This document shows positions 45,501 to 53,218 of a DNA stretch of 64,000 bases, piece after piece. This DNA is from Siderastrea radians (taxonomy: Eukaryota > Cnidaria > Anthozoa > Scleractinia > Rhizangiidae): assembly GCA_964017195.1 (NCBI GenBank), contig OZ024897.1, forward strand, positions 11,007,451 through 11,071,450, given 5' to 3'. Positions within the stretch are counted from its first letter, which is position 1. Each line of letters begins with the position of its first letter. Made by a program: the position numbers and the translations under genes. The notes beneath the pieces are model-generated. The model was not told the origin of the DNA, did not search any database, and saw only the letters and a program-made list of their open reading frames with translations.

Positions 45501-48500
45501 AACGAGACTTACCTGTAAGTTGAAGTTTGATTGAGATTCTACCGTAGCATTTGCAGAAATGAAGAGATCACATCCCTCCCTATTTCCCCCCCTTGTATGT
45601 TACCTTATCACATCTAGTGATTATTCCTATTGTTCTATGGTGCTGCATACATCAATTCATTATTCATGTATGGGGTAGTCTACAGGACTCCTCAAAAAAT
45701 ATGCTTTCAAGACTGAGCTCGAAGTCACGTGACTTGCTATCTCATGTGATCTCTTCATTTCTGCAAATGCTACGGTAGAATCTCAATCAAACTTCAACTT
45801 ACAGGTAAGTCTCGTTTAATTATTCAAATAGATTTCTTGATAAAAAAAACTCATTCTAAAATCTAAAGGAAACTGGTAGCCATGAAAAACCGTAGAAGTC
45901 TATTTTAGGCCGTGATTCGATGAGTGATTTGGTGCAAGCAAGTTTATTTCTCCGAATCGGCTTCTGTGTTTCAATGACATAATGTTTATGTGCTACGGCA
46001 CGTAGCATGAATCATTGGCTTTCAAAGCTCGCTAGCACCTTCGTCCTTGCTCTCATTGAAGAGAAGTCAACTCCATTGAATTTCTTGTACTTTTCTACAC
46101 AACTTTCCCTAAAGATTTTGGCGAAGCAAAGCAAAACTGCCAAAAATATGCTTGCATTTCACTGTTGAATTTTTCAACTTGGCGAAAGCAAGGGACTTCC
46201 CCGGATCACCTTTTGTGTTTCAGTGATGTAATGTTTACGTGCCAGGGCAGGTTTGGCAAATTCATGCCAGCTTCAAAGCTCGCTAGCATCTTCGTTCTTG
46301 CTTTCATCGAAGGAATTTTCATGCCATTAAATCGCCGGTAATTTTCTACACCAACTTCATGAAAATTCTGGCGAATAAACGCTAAACGGACAAAGTTTAC
46401 CGGCAAGTATTGTTTTGACCGAGCGAAGGTCTGGGGCAACTGACCACGACAAAAAAAAAAAAAAAAAAAAAGGAGTATTACTAGACCCCGTCCTGACGGC
46501 GGGGTAAAAAAAACCACGGAAAAAAAAATGGGTATTACTAGACCCCGTCCTGACGGCGGGGTAAAAAGCCCCGGGGGCATTGGACCCCGCCGTTTTTCCC
46601 CCTCCCCTCGGGGTGCAAATACATTACGGTCACTCAAGATATGTGCCCAAGTGGTATAGAGTTTTGAAGTTGGGGATTTTTCTAACATTTGACGTGTGTG
46701 CTGCCATCCCCCCCCCAATGTCTTCTCTGCACCCTTCTCCTTGTGATATCATGCATCCCTTATAGTATGACCACCTTTCCCTTCCCTCATTCCTTGGTTA
46801 TCCACCTTTTCTAGCACTCGCAAAGAAGAACGTGACGAAATAGTTTTGACAATGGCGTGACTCAGTTATGTCACGTTTTTTTAACGAAATGACATCTCAG
46901 CGTAATTCTAAATATTAAACAAGGGCACGGAAATTTAAATAGATTTACATGTATTGACAAAGAAAAATTATTCTTAAATCGAAAGGGAACGGTTATCTTC
47001 TGAAAAAGCAAACGTAAAAGTCTGCCTTTAGGCCATGATTCGATAAATGCTTTAGCGAAAGCACGGAAATTGCCCGAATTGGCTTCTGTCTTTCAATGAC
47101 GTAATGTTTACGTGTTTCGGCAAGTTAGGCGAATTCATGCCAGCTTCAAAGCTCGCTAGCACCTTCGTCCTTGCTCTCATCGAAGAGAAGTCAACTCCAT
47201 TGAATTTGTTGTACTTTTCTACGCAACTTTCCCTAAAGATTTAGGCGAAGCAAAGCAAAACTGCCAAAAAATGCTTGCATTTCACTGTTGAATTATTCAA
47301 CTTGGCGAAAGTAAGGGACTTCCCCGAATCGGCTTCTGTGTTTCAGTGATGTAATGTTTACGTGCCAGGGCAAGTAAGGTGAATTCATGCCAGCTTCAAA
47401 GCTCGCTAGCACCTTCGTTCTTGCTTTCATTGAAGGAGTTTTTATGCCATTAAATCGCCAGTAATTTTCTACACCAACTTTCATGAAAATTCTAGCGAAT
47501 AAACGCTAACCGAACGAAGATTTCCGGCAAGTATTGTTTTGACCTAGCGAAGGTCTGGGGCAAGTGACCACCAAAAAAAAAAAAAAAAACGGGTATTACT
47601 AGAGGGCGGGGGAAAAAGCCCCAGGGGCATTGGACCCTGCCATTTTTCCCTCTCCCCTTGAGGTGCAAAATACAGCACGGTCACTCAAGATATGAGCCCA
47701 AGTGGTGTAAATTTTTGAAGTTGGTGATTTATCGTACCTTTGACGTGTTCGCTGGCACCCCCCCCCCTTACGTCTTCACTGCACGGGCCTTCCCCTTGTG
47801 ATAACATGAATCCCTAATAGTATGAACACCTTTCCCATCCCTCATTCCTTGGTCATCCACCTGTTCTGGCACTAGCGAAGAAGAACGTGACGAAATAGTT
47901 TTGACCATAGCATGACTCAGTTGCATTAGCGTAATTCTAAACAACAAGGGAACAGAAATTTAAATAGATTGATAAAGAAAAGATTATCCTAAAATCTAAA
48001 GGGAACGGTTATCTACTGAAAAGGAAACGTAAAAGTCTACTTTTAGGCCATGATTCGATGAATGCTTTAGCGAAAGCAAGGAAATTCCCCAAATCAGCGT
48101 CTGTCTTGAATGACGTGATGTTTACGTGCCAGGTCTTGTTATTCCGGCATCAAAAGGCCAATTCATGTCAGCTTGAATCATTGGCTTTCAAAGCTCGCTA
48201 GCATCTTCGTCCGTGCTTTCGTTGAAGAGAAGTTAACTCCAGTAAATTCCTTGTAACTTTGTACACAAAGATTTAGGCCAAGCAAAGCAAACCTGTCAAA
48301 AATGCTTGCATTTCACTGTTGAATTTGACTCTCGTCGAGTAACCAACGAAAATATAAACAACATCGAATCTTTGACCTTCAAAGCTTGCTAGCATCTTCG
48401 TCTTTGCTCTCGTCGAAGAGAGCTTTATGCCATTGCATCGCTAGTAATTTTCTACACCGTTTTTCATGAAGATTTTGGCGAATCAATGCTAACCGACTGA

Positions 48501-50073
48501 AAATAGTACTTATGTTGACCGAAAGTCTGCAAGACGTATTTGTTTGACCGAGCGAAAACCGGAGGTCTGGGGCAAGTGACCACCAAAAAAAAACGGGTAT
48601 TACTAGACCCCGTCCTGACGGCAGGGTAATAATGAAAAAAAAGGGTATTACTACACCCTGTCCTGACGGTGTGGTAATCAATGGGGCAACTTTTCGAGTC
48701 AAGCTACGTAGGTAAAGTATGTTGAGCTAAATACAAAGACATTTTTTTAAATTAAATTTTGACTCAAAAAATAAACAAAATAGTTAAATTTATCACTGGG
48801 CACAATTAAAGAAAATTGAAAACGTTTTCATACCACTTGTACAACTTGTGATTTCTTTTCATTTTCCTCTCTTCTTTTTCTTCGTTCTTCTGTTCTTTTC
48901 CTTTTCTCCTAAAATTTGAAAACAAAAAAAAATTAGAATGGTGTAGCCCTGCTTTATGGGCCTCTCATGTAAATGGGATACGTCATGAAAATTTCCACAT
49001 TTTTGGGCCAAAACTGAACTGAAATTACTACTAAGAATCCTTTCTCAGACAAGAAATGCTCCTAAAATACTAGAGAAAGATATCAAAATGACTTTTCTAA
49101 AAGAAGAACAAACCATAACAAGTTTCTAGTAATTTTTTTCAAGACTCTTTTTTTCAAGTTATAATCCATTTCCACCCTGTTCATCTGCAGTTTTGGGAAA
49201 CTTAAGTAGTAACAGTAACATTTAACAAAACTATTTTTTATTTAAACCATTACTTTTAAGTTTCTTTTGATTCCAATATGTCTTAGAGCTTTGTTTTTTA
49301 AGGCTTCAAAACCTTTATGCTCCAATAGTGATCAGCATCAAATTTCTTCTCATCAAATCAGGTCACAAAACAAAACGAAACAGGTCACAAGAATTAAGAA
49401 AATGATCACCAAAGATGAATAGCCTTGATGCATTAACAAATTCTTCCAACTAGGAATCAACAAAGAGTACGGAAACCAGTAAGGAGAATTTGTTTTTACT
49501 GGGGCTTAAAGGGTCAGTAATAATTTAAGTAATATGAAAAATATGTGACAAAGCATTTTCAACGTGGATGGCATACAATTTCTTTAAGACTTAAACAACA
49601 TACTATGGACACAACTTTGACATAGAAACTTCTTCTGGTCCCAATGGTGTTTGTGATGACAGGGTTTGTACACAGCTATACACAGTCCATTACCTGCTTT
49701 CATACAAACAGATAAGGAACAGAATCGAGTGTCTGTCTGCATTGTGAAAATGTCTGTCTACATAATTTGTGAAGGTGTCTGTATTAAAGAGGAATACTTG
49801 ATCCGAGTTTTTGACTCTACAAGACAAATTTGACTGTCTATCATACAGAGGTGTTGGCCCTCTGTAGGTGTGTTAGTGTGACATATAATTTAAGGACATA
49901 TGGCTACTAGCAGAGCTTTCTCATCTGCAGCCCCCGCTCTACGGAATGAGCTACCCGAGAAAATAAGGTGCTGCGGTGGCCTTAATGAATTTAAGTGCTT
50001 AGTGAAAACTTAAAATCTTTTCAAAAGGGCCTTTAATTTATGACCAGTGCTCGGTGGGTTCAAAATCTCCCTG

Positions 50074-50109
<36 letters not shown>

Positions 50110-50141
50110 CATTATTATTATTATTATTATATTTTTTATTC

Positions 50142-50180
<39 letters not shown>

Positions 50181-50355
50181 AAGTATATTGTTGTTAGATA
50201 TCACACAAACTGAAAACACCCTTACCTCTTTCTGTTTTTTTGCTTCATCTTTTAGCTCTTTTTCATAAACCTTCATTAACTTCTGCTCCATTCTAACTTG
50301 CTGCTTTTTACTCCAGGATGTGTGTAAGGGTTGAACACCAATAACTGCAGACTTC
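36500..50355 (-). CDS. CCDC86: CCDC86 (cyclon) homologue, three 3' coding exons
   Basis: Three minus-strand exons encode 89 residues ending ...KKKQLRKIETC. In order they read KSAVIGVQPLHTSWSKKQQV (matching the family's DKPLRTSW), the basic coiled coil KDEAKKQKE-EKRKRTEERRKRREENEKKS, and QVVQV-IKNTAKIKRMKKKQL (matching VVQVIRNPAKLKRAKKKQL). Exon borders fall where I recall them in vertebrate CCDC86, and phases agree. CCDC86 is a nucleolar, chromosome-periphery coiled-coil protein linked to ribosome biogenesis. The family's GKPKSGRVWK segment should be in an upstream exon that I did not find. The last intron (36,566-48,833) is packed with repeats and holds a 4.7-kb DIRS retrotransposon. The reading frame itself is undamaged. 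Confidence 0.88.
37458..37545 (+). repeat. Paired GC-hairpin modules
   Basis: Two copies of GGGTATTACTAGACCCCGTC followed by CTGACGGCGGGGTA. Each can fold into an 8-bp stem (ACCCCGTC/GGCGGGGT) with a 5-base loop, followed by an A-run. Pairs of the same module occur at 46,472-46,563 and 48,594-48,672, with a partial one at 47,590. Confidence 0.8.
37791..37863 (+). tRNA. tRNA-like pseudogene (anticodon position TCT)
   Basis: 73 bases with a pairable acceptor stem (GGCCTCG/CGGGGTC), D stem (GCTC/GAGT) and T arm (GTGGG-TTCAAGT-CCCGC). The anticodon stem does not pair, so it is not a sound gene. The loop GTTCTAA would read TCT (Arg). It is embedded in the repeat block shared with 40,268. Confidence 0.6.
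40268..40340 (+). tRNA. tRNA-like sequence, better-preserved copy (TCT)
   Basis: Same 73-base structure as 37,791, with a perfect D stem (GCTC/GAGC) and T arm, and an anticodon stem with three of five pairs (ACGGT/TCCGG). The nominal anticodon is TCT. It shares downstream sequence (AAAGATTTTTCTTTTATCTTGG) with the other copy, which argues for a tRNA-derived repeat rather than an independent tRNA gene. Confidence 0.55.
41143..41211 (+). repeat. DIRS left inverted terminal repeat
   Basis: Starts ATTCTACC and runs through GATCACATGAGATAGCAAGTCACGTGACTTCGAGCTCAG. The inner two-thirds are complementary to the right repeat at 45,715-45,777; the outer part differs (TTGCATTTGCATACATTCTG against GTAGCATTTGCAGAAATGAA). 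Confidence 0.9.
41320..42465 (+). CDS. DIRS gag-like ORF1
   Basis: 382 codons from the second in-frame ATG (MSSTSKESEDDLL), preferred because it begins a hydrophilic acidic N terminus; an upstream ATG at 41,239 adds 27 residues. The protein is rich in Glu, Ser and Lys, with a proline/basic segment (PPPRGETKGKGKRPASKSPN) and a basic, Asn/Lys-rich C terminus (NNSYKQSKNWRGHNSKPWKY) that could bind nucleic acid. No zinc knuckle is seen. It overlaps the RT frame by about 55 bases. Its role as gag is inferred from position. Confidence 0.8.
   Translation: MSSTSKESEDDLLAEQAGEEGEEDKESLTDERNAVLPRASQQLKSPNPASSDEINLLTNAILGLTKSLPNLLPPPRGETKGKGKRPASKSPNAVPAKKAKDKDGEAGSSMSASDQSTDCEILYDSVLNSINDESEQNTTRSGDEDDFLSELVKEYESDDTVGESLENEKLAKLVDKMFRCKLSEKNLKDRLERQERPANCTAAKPPRVNPGIWRRLREPTKKRDLQFYKIQQALTKGILPVVRITDKLMQAKSLDDEECQDLKKLGLEAMSLLTHASYEINMQRRLLLRPDIGKEYSALCSSQLPFTDFLFGDDLQKHLKDIGDQNKIGAKITPNYKGQRSSPGRFSNNSYKQSKNWRGHNSKPWKYKNNANRDKTTRTSQ
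42411..43472 (+). CDS. DIRS reverse transcriptase, ended by in-frame TGA
   Basis: 353 residues. RT motifs in order: RPKKDGSHRLILNLKKLN (124-141), LDLKDAYYSVPI (170-181) with the first catalytic Asp, FVCLPNGLSSAPRIFTKL (200-217), YIDDIILFADD (235 onward; catalytic Asp237-Asp238) and the thumb-side LGFTIHSDKS. The frame stops at TGA 43,470-43,472 and continues open in the same frame from 43,473 with KMNGWNLDERM. In the family RT and RNase H form one polyprotein, so this is either a disabling nonsense mutation or, less likely, a readthrough site. Confidence 0.9.
   Translation: MEIQKQCQPGQDNPDKPIEHLLPATSTVSICPPLCNSVYIAGNIARHFNVWQTLTSDPYILSIVQGCQLEFCNPPCQVQTPRAVKLSSKESDIATTEIKKLLTKGVIREATHVPGEFISTIFTRPKKDGSHRLILNLKKLNEHIVYHHFKMDSLHSATQLMKPNCWMAVLDLKDAYYSVPIRTEDRKYLRFEHEGQLYEFVCLPNGLSSAPRIFTKLLKPALARLREDGVLLVIYIDDIILFADDPQTLLGFLQRAITLLQSLGFTIHSDKSQLVPSQKVNFLGFILDSVAMTVSMKLDKADKAKSAILQLLRKEQPLIREVASVVGQMVSCFPGVKYAPLYYRALENDKTDA
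43476..44423 (+). CDS. DIRS RNase H and following domain
   Basis: Same frame as the RT. RNase H motifs: LKCDSSLEGWGSVIEN (Asp at the first catalytic position), INYLEIKAVLFGLQ (Glu), VLSDNQTAVSYLRNMGG (Asp), and HLPGKQNVEADLASR (final Asp). After it comes the DIRS-specific region WGKPEIDLFASRLNAKLPCY and WSVYKLVYCFPPFSIIGKVL. The C terminus overlaps the recombinase frame. Confidence 0.9.
   Translation: MNGWNLDERMLISDIAKKDMSWWLSNIDNDPCPVLPMKYKLTLKCDSSLEGWGSVIENSPLVANGRWSHSESMCHINYLEIKAVLFGLQSLCSDLTNCNIKVLSDNQTAVSYLRNMGGTHSRDCNEIARETLLWCKDRGISLTVTHLPGKQNVEADLASRHFHDDTEWSLDTHVYNSLITKWGKPEIDLFASRLNAKLPCYAAWKPDPSAYSIDAFTLDWSVYKLVYCFPPFSIIGKVLQKIIFAKTTAILVLPDWPTQFWYPRVMSMLMAPPHRIKLQKSTLTLPHDAKKIHPLYPKLQLIGCLVSGNPSSYKE
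44255..45364 (+). CDS. DIRS tyrosine recombinase
   Basis: 369 residues in a different frame from the RT/RNase H, overlapping its last 169 bases. An N-terminal SAM-like DNA-binding part (about 60-150) precedes the catalytic domain. The catalytic set is present: Arg201 in TAQRTQTL, His315-x-x-Arg318 in KPHSTRSAATSAA, Trp341 in AGWRSSSVF, and Tyr350/351 before YNKPL. Complete and uninterrupted. It would integrate the circular cDNA. Confidence 0.93.
   Translation: MVPTSDVNANGSSTPNKAAEVNTDPSPRCQENPPPLPQAPTDWLSCVRESLQLQGITGETLSIIIDSWREGTQKQYRTSISAWINYCKERKISITTPSLPELLNFLTLQSKRLSYSALGTTRSALSSFINIDGFKVGEHPIVSRFMSGAFNRKPTFPRYVETWNPQIVLSHLKDYPDVKEMSLKQLTLKLTMILALVTAQRTQTLKLLSINDMQTKAGEYVFQITSILKQTSAHGGRQRHLQPIVLKKYDHDKTLCVFTLLQEYLMRTVKLRGSCSQLLICHCKPHEPASKDTISRWLKQVMLDAGINTSVFKPHSTRSAATSAAKSANVPLDEIMATAGWRSSSVFAVYYNKPLFNASSFANNVLGKS
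45450..45572 (-). repeat. DIRS internal complementary region
   Basis: Complement of the left end (to GGTAGAATT) directly joined to the complement of the right end (GAATAATTAAACGAG... to GAGATCAC). It thus spells the circular junction of the two termini and would serve as a splint when the cDNA is circularised. Confidence 0.93.
45715..45827 (-). repeat. DIRS right inverted terminal repeat
   Basis: Complementary to the left repeat over CTGAGCTCGAAGTCACGTGA and onward. The outer portion (ACGGTAGAATCTCAATCAAACTTCAACTTACAGGTAAGTC...) is unique to this end and is copied in the internal complementary region. Confidence 0.9.
45830..48700. repeat. Higher-order repeat array, right part
   Basis: Continuation of the array interrupted by the DIRS element: module 2 copies at 46,010-46,400, 47,130-47,520 and 48,150-48,480, module 1 remnants at 46,430, 47,550 and 48,540, and GC-hairpin pairs. 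CGTGACGAAATAGTTTTGAC...GCGTGACTCAGTT (46,830 and 47,885) also matches 38,930 and 41,035. Confidence 0.85.
48834..48908 (-). CDS. CCDC86: CCDC86 penultimate exon
   Basis: 25 codons, EKRKRTEERRKRREENEKKS then QVVQV. Acceptor ATTTTAG, donor GTATGA, phase 0 to 0. Confidence 0.9.
48950..49890. other. CCDC86 intron, nothing recognised
   Basis: AT-rich intronic sequence between the penultimate exon and the LINE fragment. No repeat or gene recognised. Confidence 0.6.
49900..50184 (+). mobile_element. LINE 3' end with (ATT)n tail
   Basis: A 37-codon frame (49,900-50,013) reads MATSRAFSSAAPALRNELPE, then KIRCCGGLNEFKCLVKT and a stop. This is the classic C terminus of CR1/RTE/Jockey-type ORF2 ('RAFSxAAPxLWNxLPxxIR...FKxxLKT'). 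A short 3' UTR is followed by a long (ATT)n tract (50,076-50,180), a common 3' end for such LINEs. Severely 5'-truncated insertion next to the CCDC86 exon. Confidence 0.75.
50226..50355 (-). CDS. CCDC86: CCDC86 third-from-last exon
   Basis: Acceptor TTGTAG, donor GTAAGG. Begins with the third base of a codon, then 43 codons from KSAVIGVQPLHTSW to KKQKE. An (ATT)n tract lies just beyond its donor. Confidence 0.9.
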
Positions 50356-50459
50356 CTACAACAGATCATTATAGGAACAAGAATGAACAAACGTTCAAAA
50401 TTTTTCGGCTGCCTCCAAGCAAACAATAATAATATTATTGTTTGGCTAATCACAATCTA

Positions 50460-51320
50460 ATCAGTGTAGCTTCAGATAGACATTTAAGAATAAAAATAAG
50501 TGAAATTATACAACATTTCGATATGATCTTGATATAATTTTCAAGTGAAGAAAAAAAATTCATTACGATGATATATACCAAAACAGTGTCAAATAGTTTC
50601 ATGCATGTGAATAAATAAACAATGATAATTAAATGTTAATTACAAGTGACAACACACAGTAAGAATGCCTGCACATTAGGCTATTCAATAGCTTCTCTGT
50701 CAAATAAACAGTGACTGCAATGCAATGTATCACACTGTCTTATTAATGACCTCTTTTTTGAGCGATCCCATCCCTAATTAATTTGGTCTTGATCTGAGCA
50801 AGAAATGTACACAGTGACTTTTCGGAATTTTTACAGAAAAACTTGCAGGGCTTAACTTGAGACTAATGCTAGTGAAGTAGCCGAAGACTAGTAAAAACGC
50901 AGGTGTGACCAGTAGATGTTGCATTTTTATTAACCATTTTGGCTACTAAAAACAGGAACAGAATCAATTTCAAATCCAGCTACAGACATCTGTCCATCAA
51001 CAAAGTTGCTGTGATCGAATTTACATTTATTTCCGCATTTTTCAAACCCTCTTTTGGTCTAAATTTGCCACTGACACCACTTTTCAGCTTCCCCTGTAAT
51101 TGATACCCTATTCTAGACCAAAACTCTCTAATTTCTATACCCTATTCCAGACTAAACTGGCCTTGAAAACCATACCCTTCACAGCGACACATACTGGTAC
51201 CTATATAGGTTATATAAGGGAGTAACCCCCCCCCCTAGGGAAGGTGGGAAGCAGGATTCCCAAGATAGATAGATAGTTAGTTCGTTAACCCCCAGCATTT
51301 CTGTTACGATTCCCTAACAT
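50460..51320. other. CCDC86 upstream intron, nothing recognised
   Basis: AT-rich sequence with one C-tract near 51,225. No exon matching the missing CCDC86 N-terminal part was seen. Confidence 0.55.
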
Positions 51321-51329
51321 GGCATCCAT

Positions 51330-52260
51330 TTGTACAACTGGATAGGGAGAGAAAATGTGGAGTTAAGTTTCTGGAGAAAGGAACCAACATGATACAGTGC
51401 AGAGACCAAGCCTCAAACCACCGACCCTTTGATCTCCTGATGGAAAGTGCCGTCATAAGAACTGTGTAATGACTACTATGTTACTGCCCCTCTACTCAAT
51501 CAATAAACAATTGAGTGCAGGAGCCGTATTGTAGTAGTCATACATGTACACGTATATGTAGTGTCCCACCCAGGAGTACGATACATGATCAAAGGAAGAC
51601 TCCAACCTCTACTAGTTAGATAAGATAACTGTAATTAGAAACAATTATTACTAAGCGAGTCCACTCGCAGGCTAGGTAGAGATAGACTGTGGAGTAAACT
51701 TCCTTGTTTAAAGAAACAACACAATACAATGCAGAGACCAAGGCTTGAACCACCAACCCTTTGATCTCCTCAAGGAAAGTCCAATTGAAAGAAATGTGTA
51801 ATGACTACTATGTTACCGCGCCTCTACTCAATCACTAAACAATTGAGTGCAGGAGCCGTCTTGTAGTAGTCATACATGTATACGTATATGTCGTGTCCGA
51901 CCCAGGAGTACGATACATGATCAAAGGAAGACTTCAACCTCTACTAGTTAGATGAGATAACCGTAATTATAAACAATTACTATAAGTGAGCCTACTAGCA
52001 GGCTAGGTAGAGATAGACTGTGGAGTAAACTTTCTTGTTTAAAGAAACAACACAATACAATGCAGAGACCAAGCCTCAAACCACCAACCCTTTGATCTCC
52101 TCAAGGAAAGTCCAATTGAAAGAACTGTGTAATGACTACTATGTTACTGCGCCTCTACTCAATCAATAAACAATTGAGTGCAGGAGCCATATTATAGCAG
52201 TCATACATGTATACGTATCCATAGTATCCCACCCAAGAGCACGATACATGATTAAAGACA
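51330..52260 (-). repeat. Three tandem ~330-bp SINE-containing units
   Basis: CAATTGAGTGCAGGAGCC recurs near 51,510, 51,841 and 52,171. Each unit has CAGAGACCAAGcCTcaAACCACCgACC (complement of a tRNA B box, GGTTCAAGCCT), TTAAAGAAACAACACAATAC, ATACATGTA and AGGAGTACGATACATGATCA. Read on the minus strand the tRNA-like head precedes the body. A further single copy of the SINE part is at 52,860-53,035. Confidence 0.8.
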
Positions 52261-52304
52261 GACTTCAATCTCTACTAATTACATGAGATAGCTATAATTA
52301 ATAA

Positions 52305-52640
52305 ATTACATAGAGGATATTACACAGCAGCGTGAAGATATGAATTTTATTTTTGAGTGGTAAAAACAATACTTTATGAAAAAGCGCAGTGAGTAAAATA
52401 TTGTTTTTCACCACGAGAAAATAAAATTCATATCTTCAAGCTGCCTTTTGATTTTCTTTTTATTATATAGACAAGAGTATTTTTGCACAAACAGCAGCGT
52501 AAAAGCGGGAAATGACGTCATCAATATCCTCACTAGTGAGGATATGGCAAATACACCACTTGAGTCCCAGATGTAGTTTTGTATGATTTTTATGAGTGGT
52601 CTATTTTCCTCTAAAACACTCTAACTTGTCTATAGAATAA
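52305..52640. mobile_element. MITE copy 2 (AGAGGATAT...GTCTATA family)
   Basis: Same element as 28,595-28,860, but longer. It has an internal palindrome around AAGATATGAATTTTATTTTtG...AAAATAAAATTCATATCTTcA (52,335-52,440) and another ATATCCTCACTAGTGAGGATAT (52,526-52,547). Confidence 0.75.
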
Positions 52641-52859
52641 AAATAATTATAATTACTTTTGGGATATTCTGGTTTTTCAATACCCCATCATGAGACTAAT
52701 TCCTTTGGTTCCACATGAGCTTCTAGCTGCCTTATGATATCAACATGTGTTACCAAGTGAGTAAGTATAGGTGAGTATAACTGAGTCATTTATGTGAGAT
52801 TTGCGAGCCAGCGAGAAGAATGGGGCAAAATTGTGGCTCTGCTGCCACAATACTCATGC

Positions 52860-53035
52860 AAGTAACTCACTAAGTGAGTCTGCTCGCAGGCTAGTTAGAG
52901 AGAGACAATGTGGAGTGAAGTTTTTTGTGCAAGGAAACAACACAGTAATGCAGAGACCAAGCCCCGAACCACCGACTCTTTGATCTCATAATGGAAAGTC
53001 CAAATGAAAATCCTATGAGATGACCTCTACATGTA
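52860..53035 (-). mobile_element. Single SINE-like copy
   Basis: CTCGCAGGCTAGTTAGAGAGAG...GTGGAGTGAAGTTTTTTGTGCAAGGAAACAACAC...CAAGCCCCGAACCACCGAC matches the SINE part of the 51.3-52.3 kb units and carries the same complement of a B box. Confidence 0.65.
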
Positions 53036-53218
53036 CAACTAGGCCTGGAGGTGACCTTATATTTCCAGAAAAAGGTAGGCTTGATTTCCAGCACTCTATT
53101 GGTTCCAGTCTCTTTCCTCCCTGATGAGAGAGTGGTTTTGAGCATGAGCTCATTTCCCTCCACATAGCTGGAAATCGTGCCTAGAAATGGGTGGCCATTT
53201 TGGAAAGTGGATAACTTA

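Larger units (their letters stand above)
41143..45827 (+). mobile_element. DIRS-type tyrosine-recombinase retrotransposon, nearly intact
   Basis: Order: left inverted terminal repeat (41,143-41,211), gag-like frame, RT/RNase H, overlapping tyrosine recombinase, internal complementary region (45,450-45,572), right inverted terminal repeat (45,715-45,827). There is no aspartic protease or DDE integrase. The host repeat that received it is present elsewhere as an uninterrupted GGAAATTTAAATAGATTT (39,030 region; 46,930 region), which equals the left and right flanks joined. Insertion therefore made no target duplication, as expected for recombinase-mediated integration of a circle. The only coding defect I see is one in-frame TGA between RT and RNase H. 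Confidence 0.95.
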
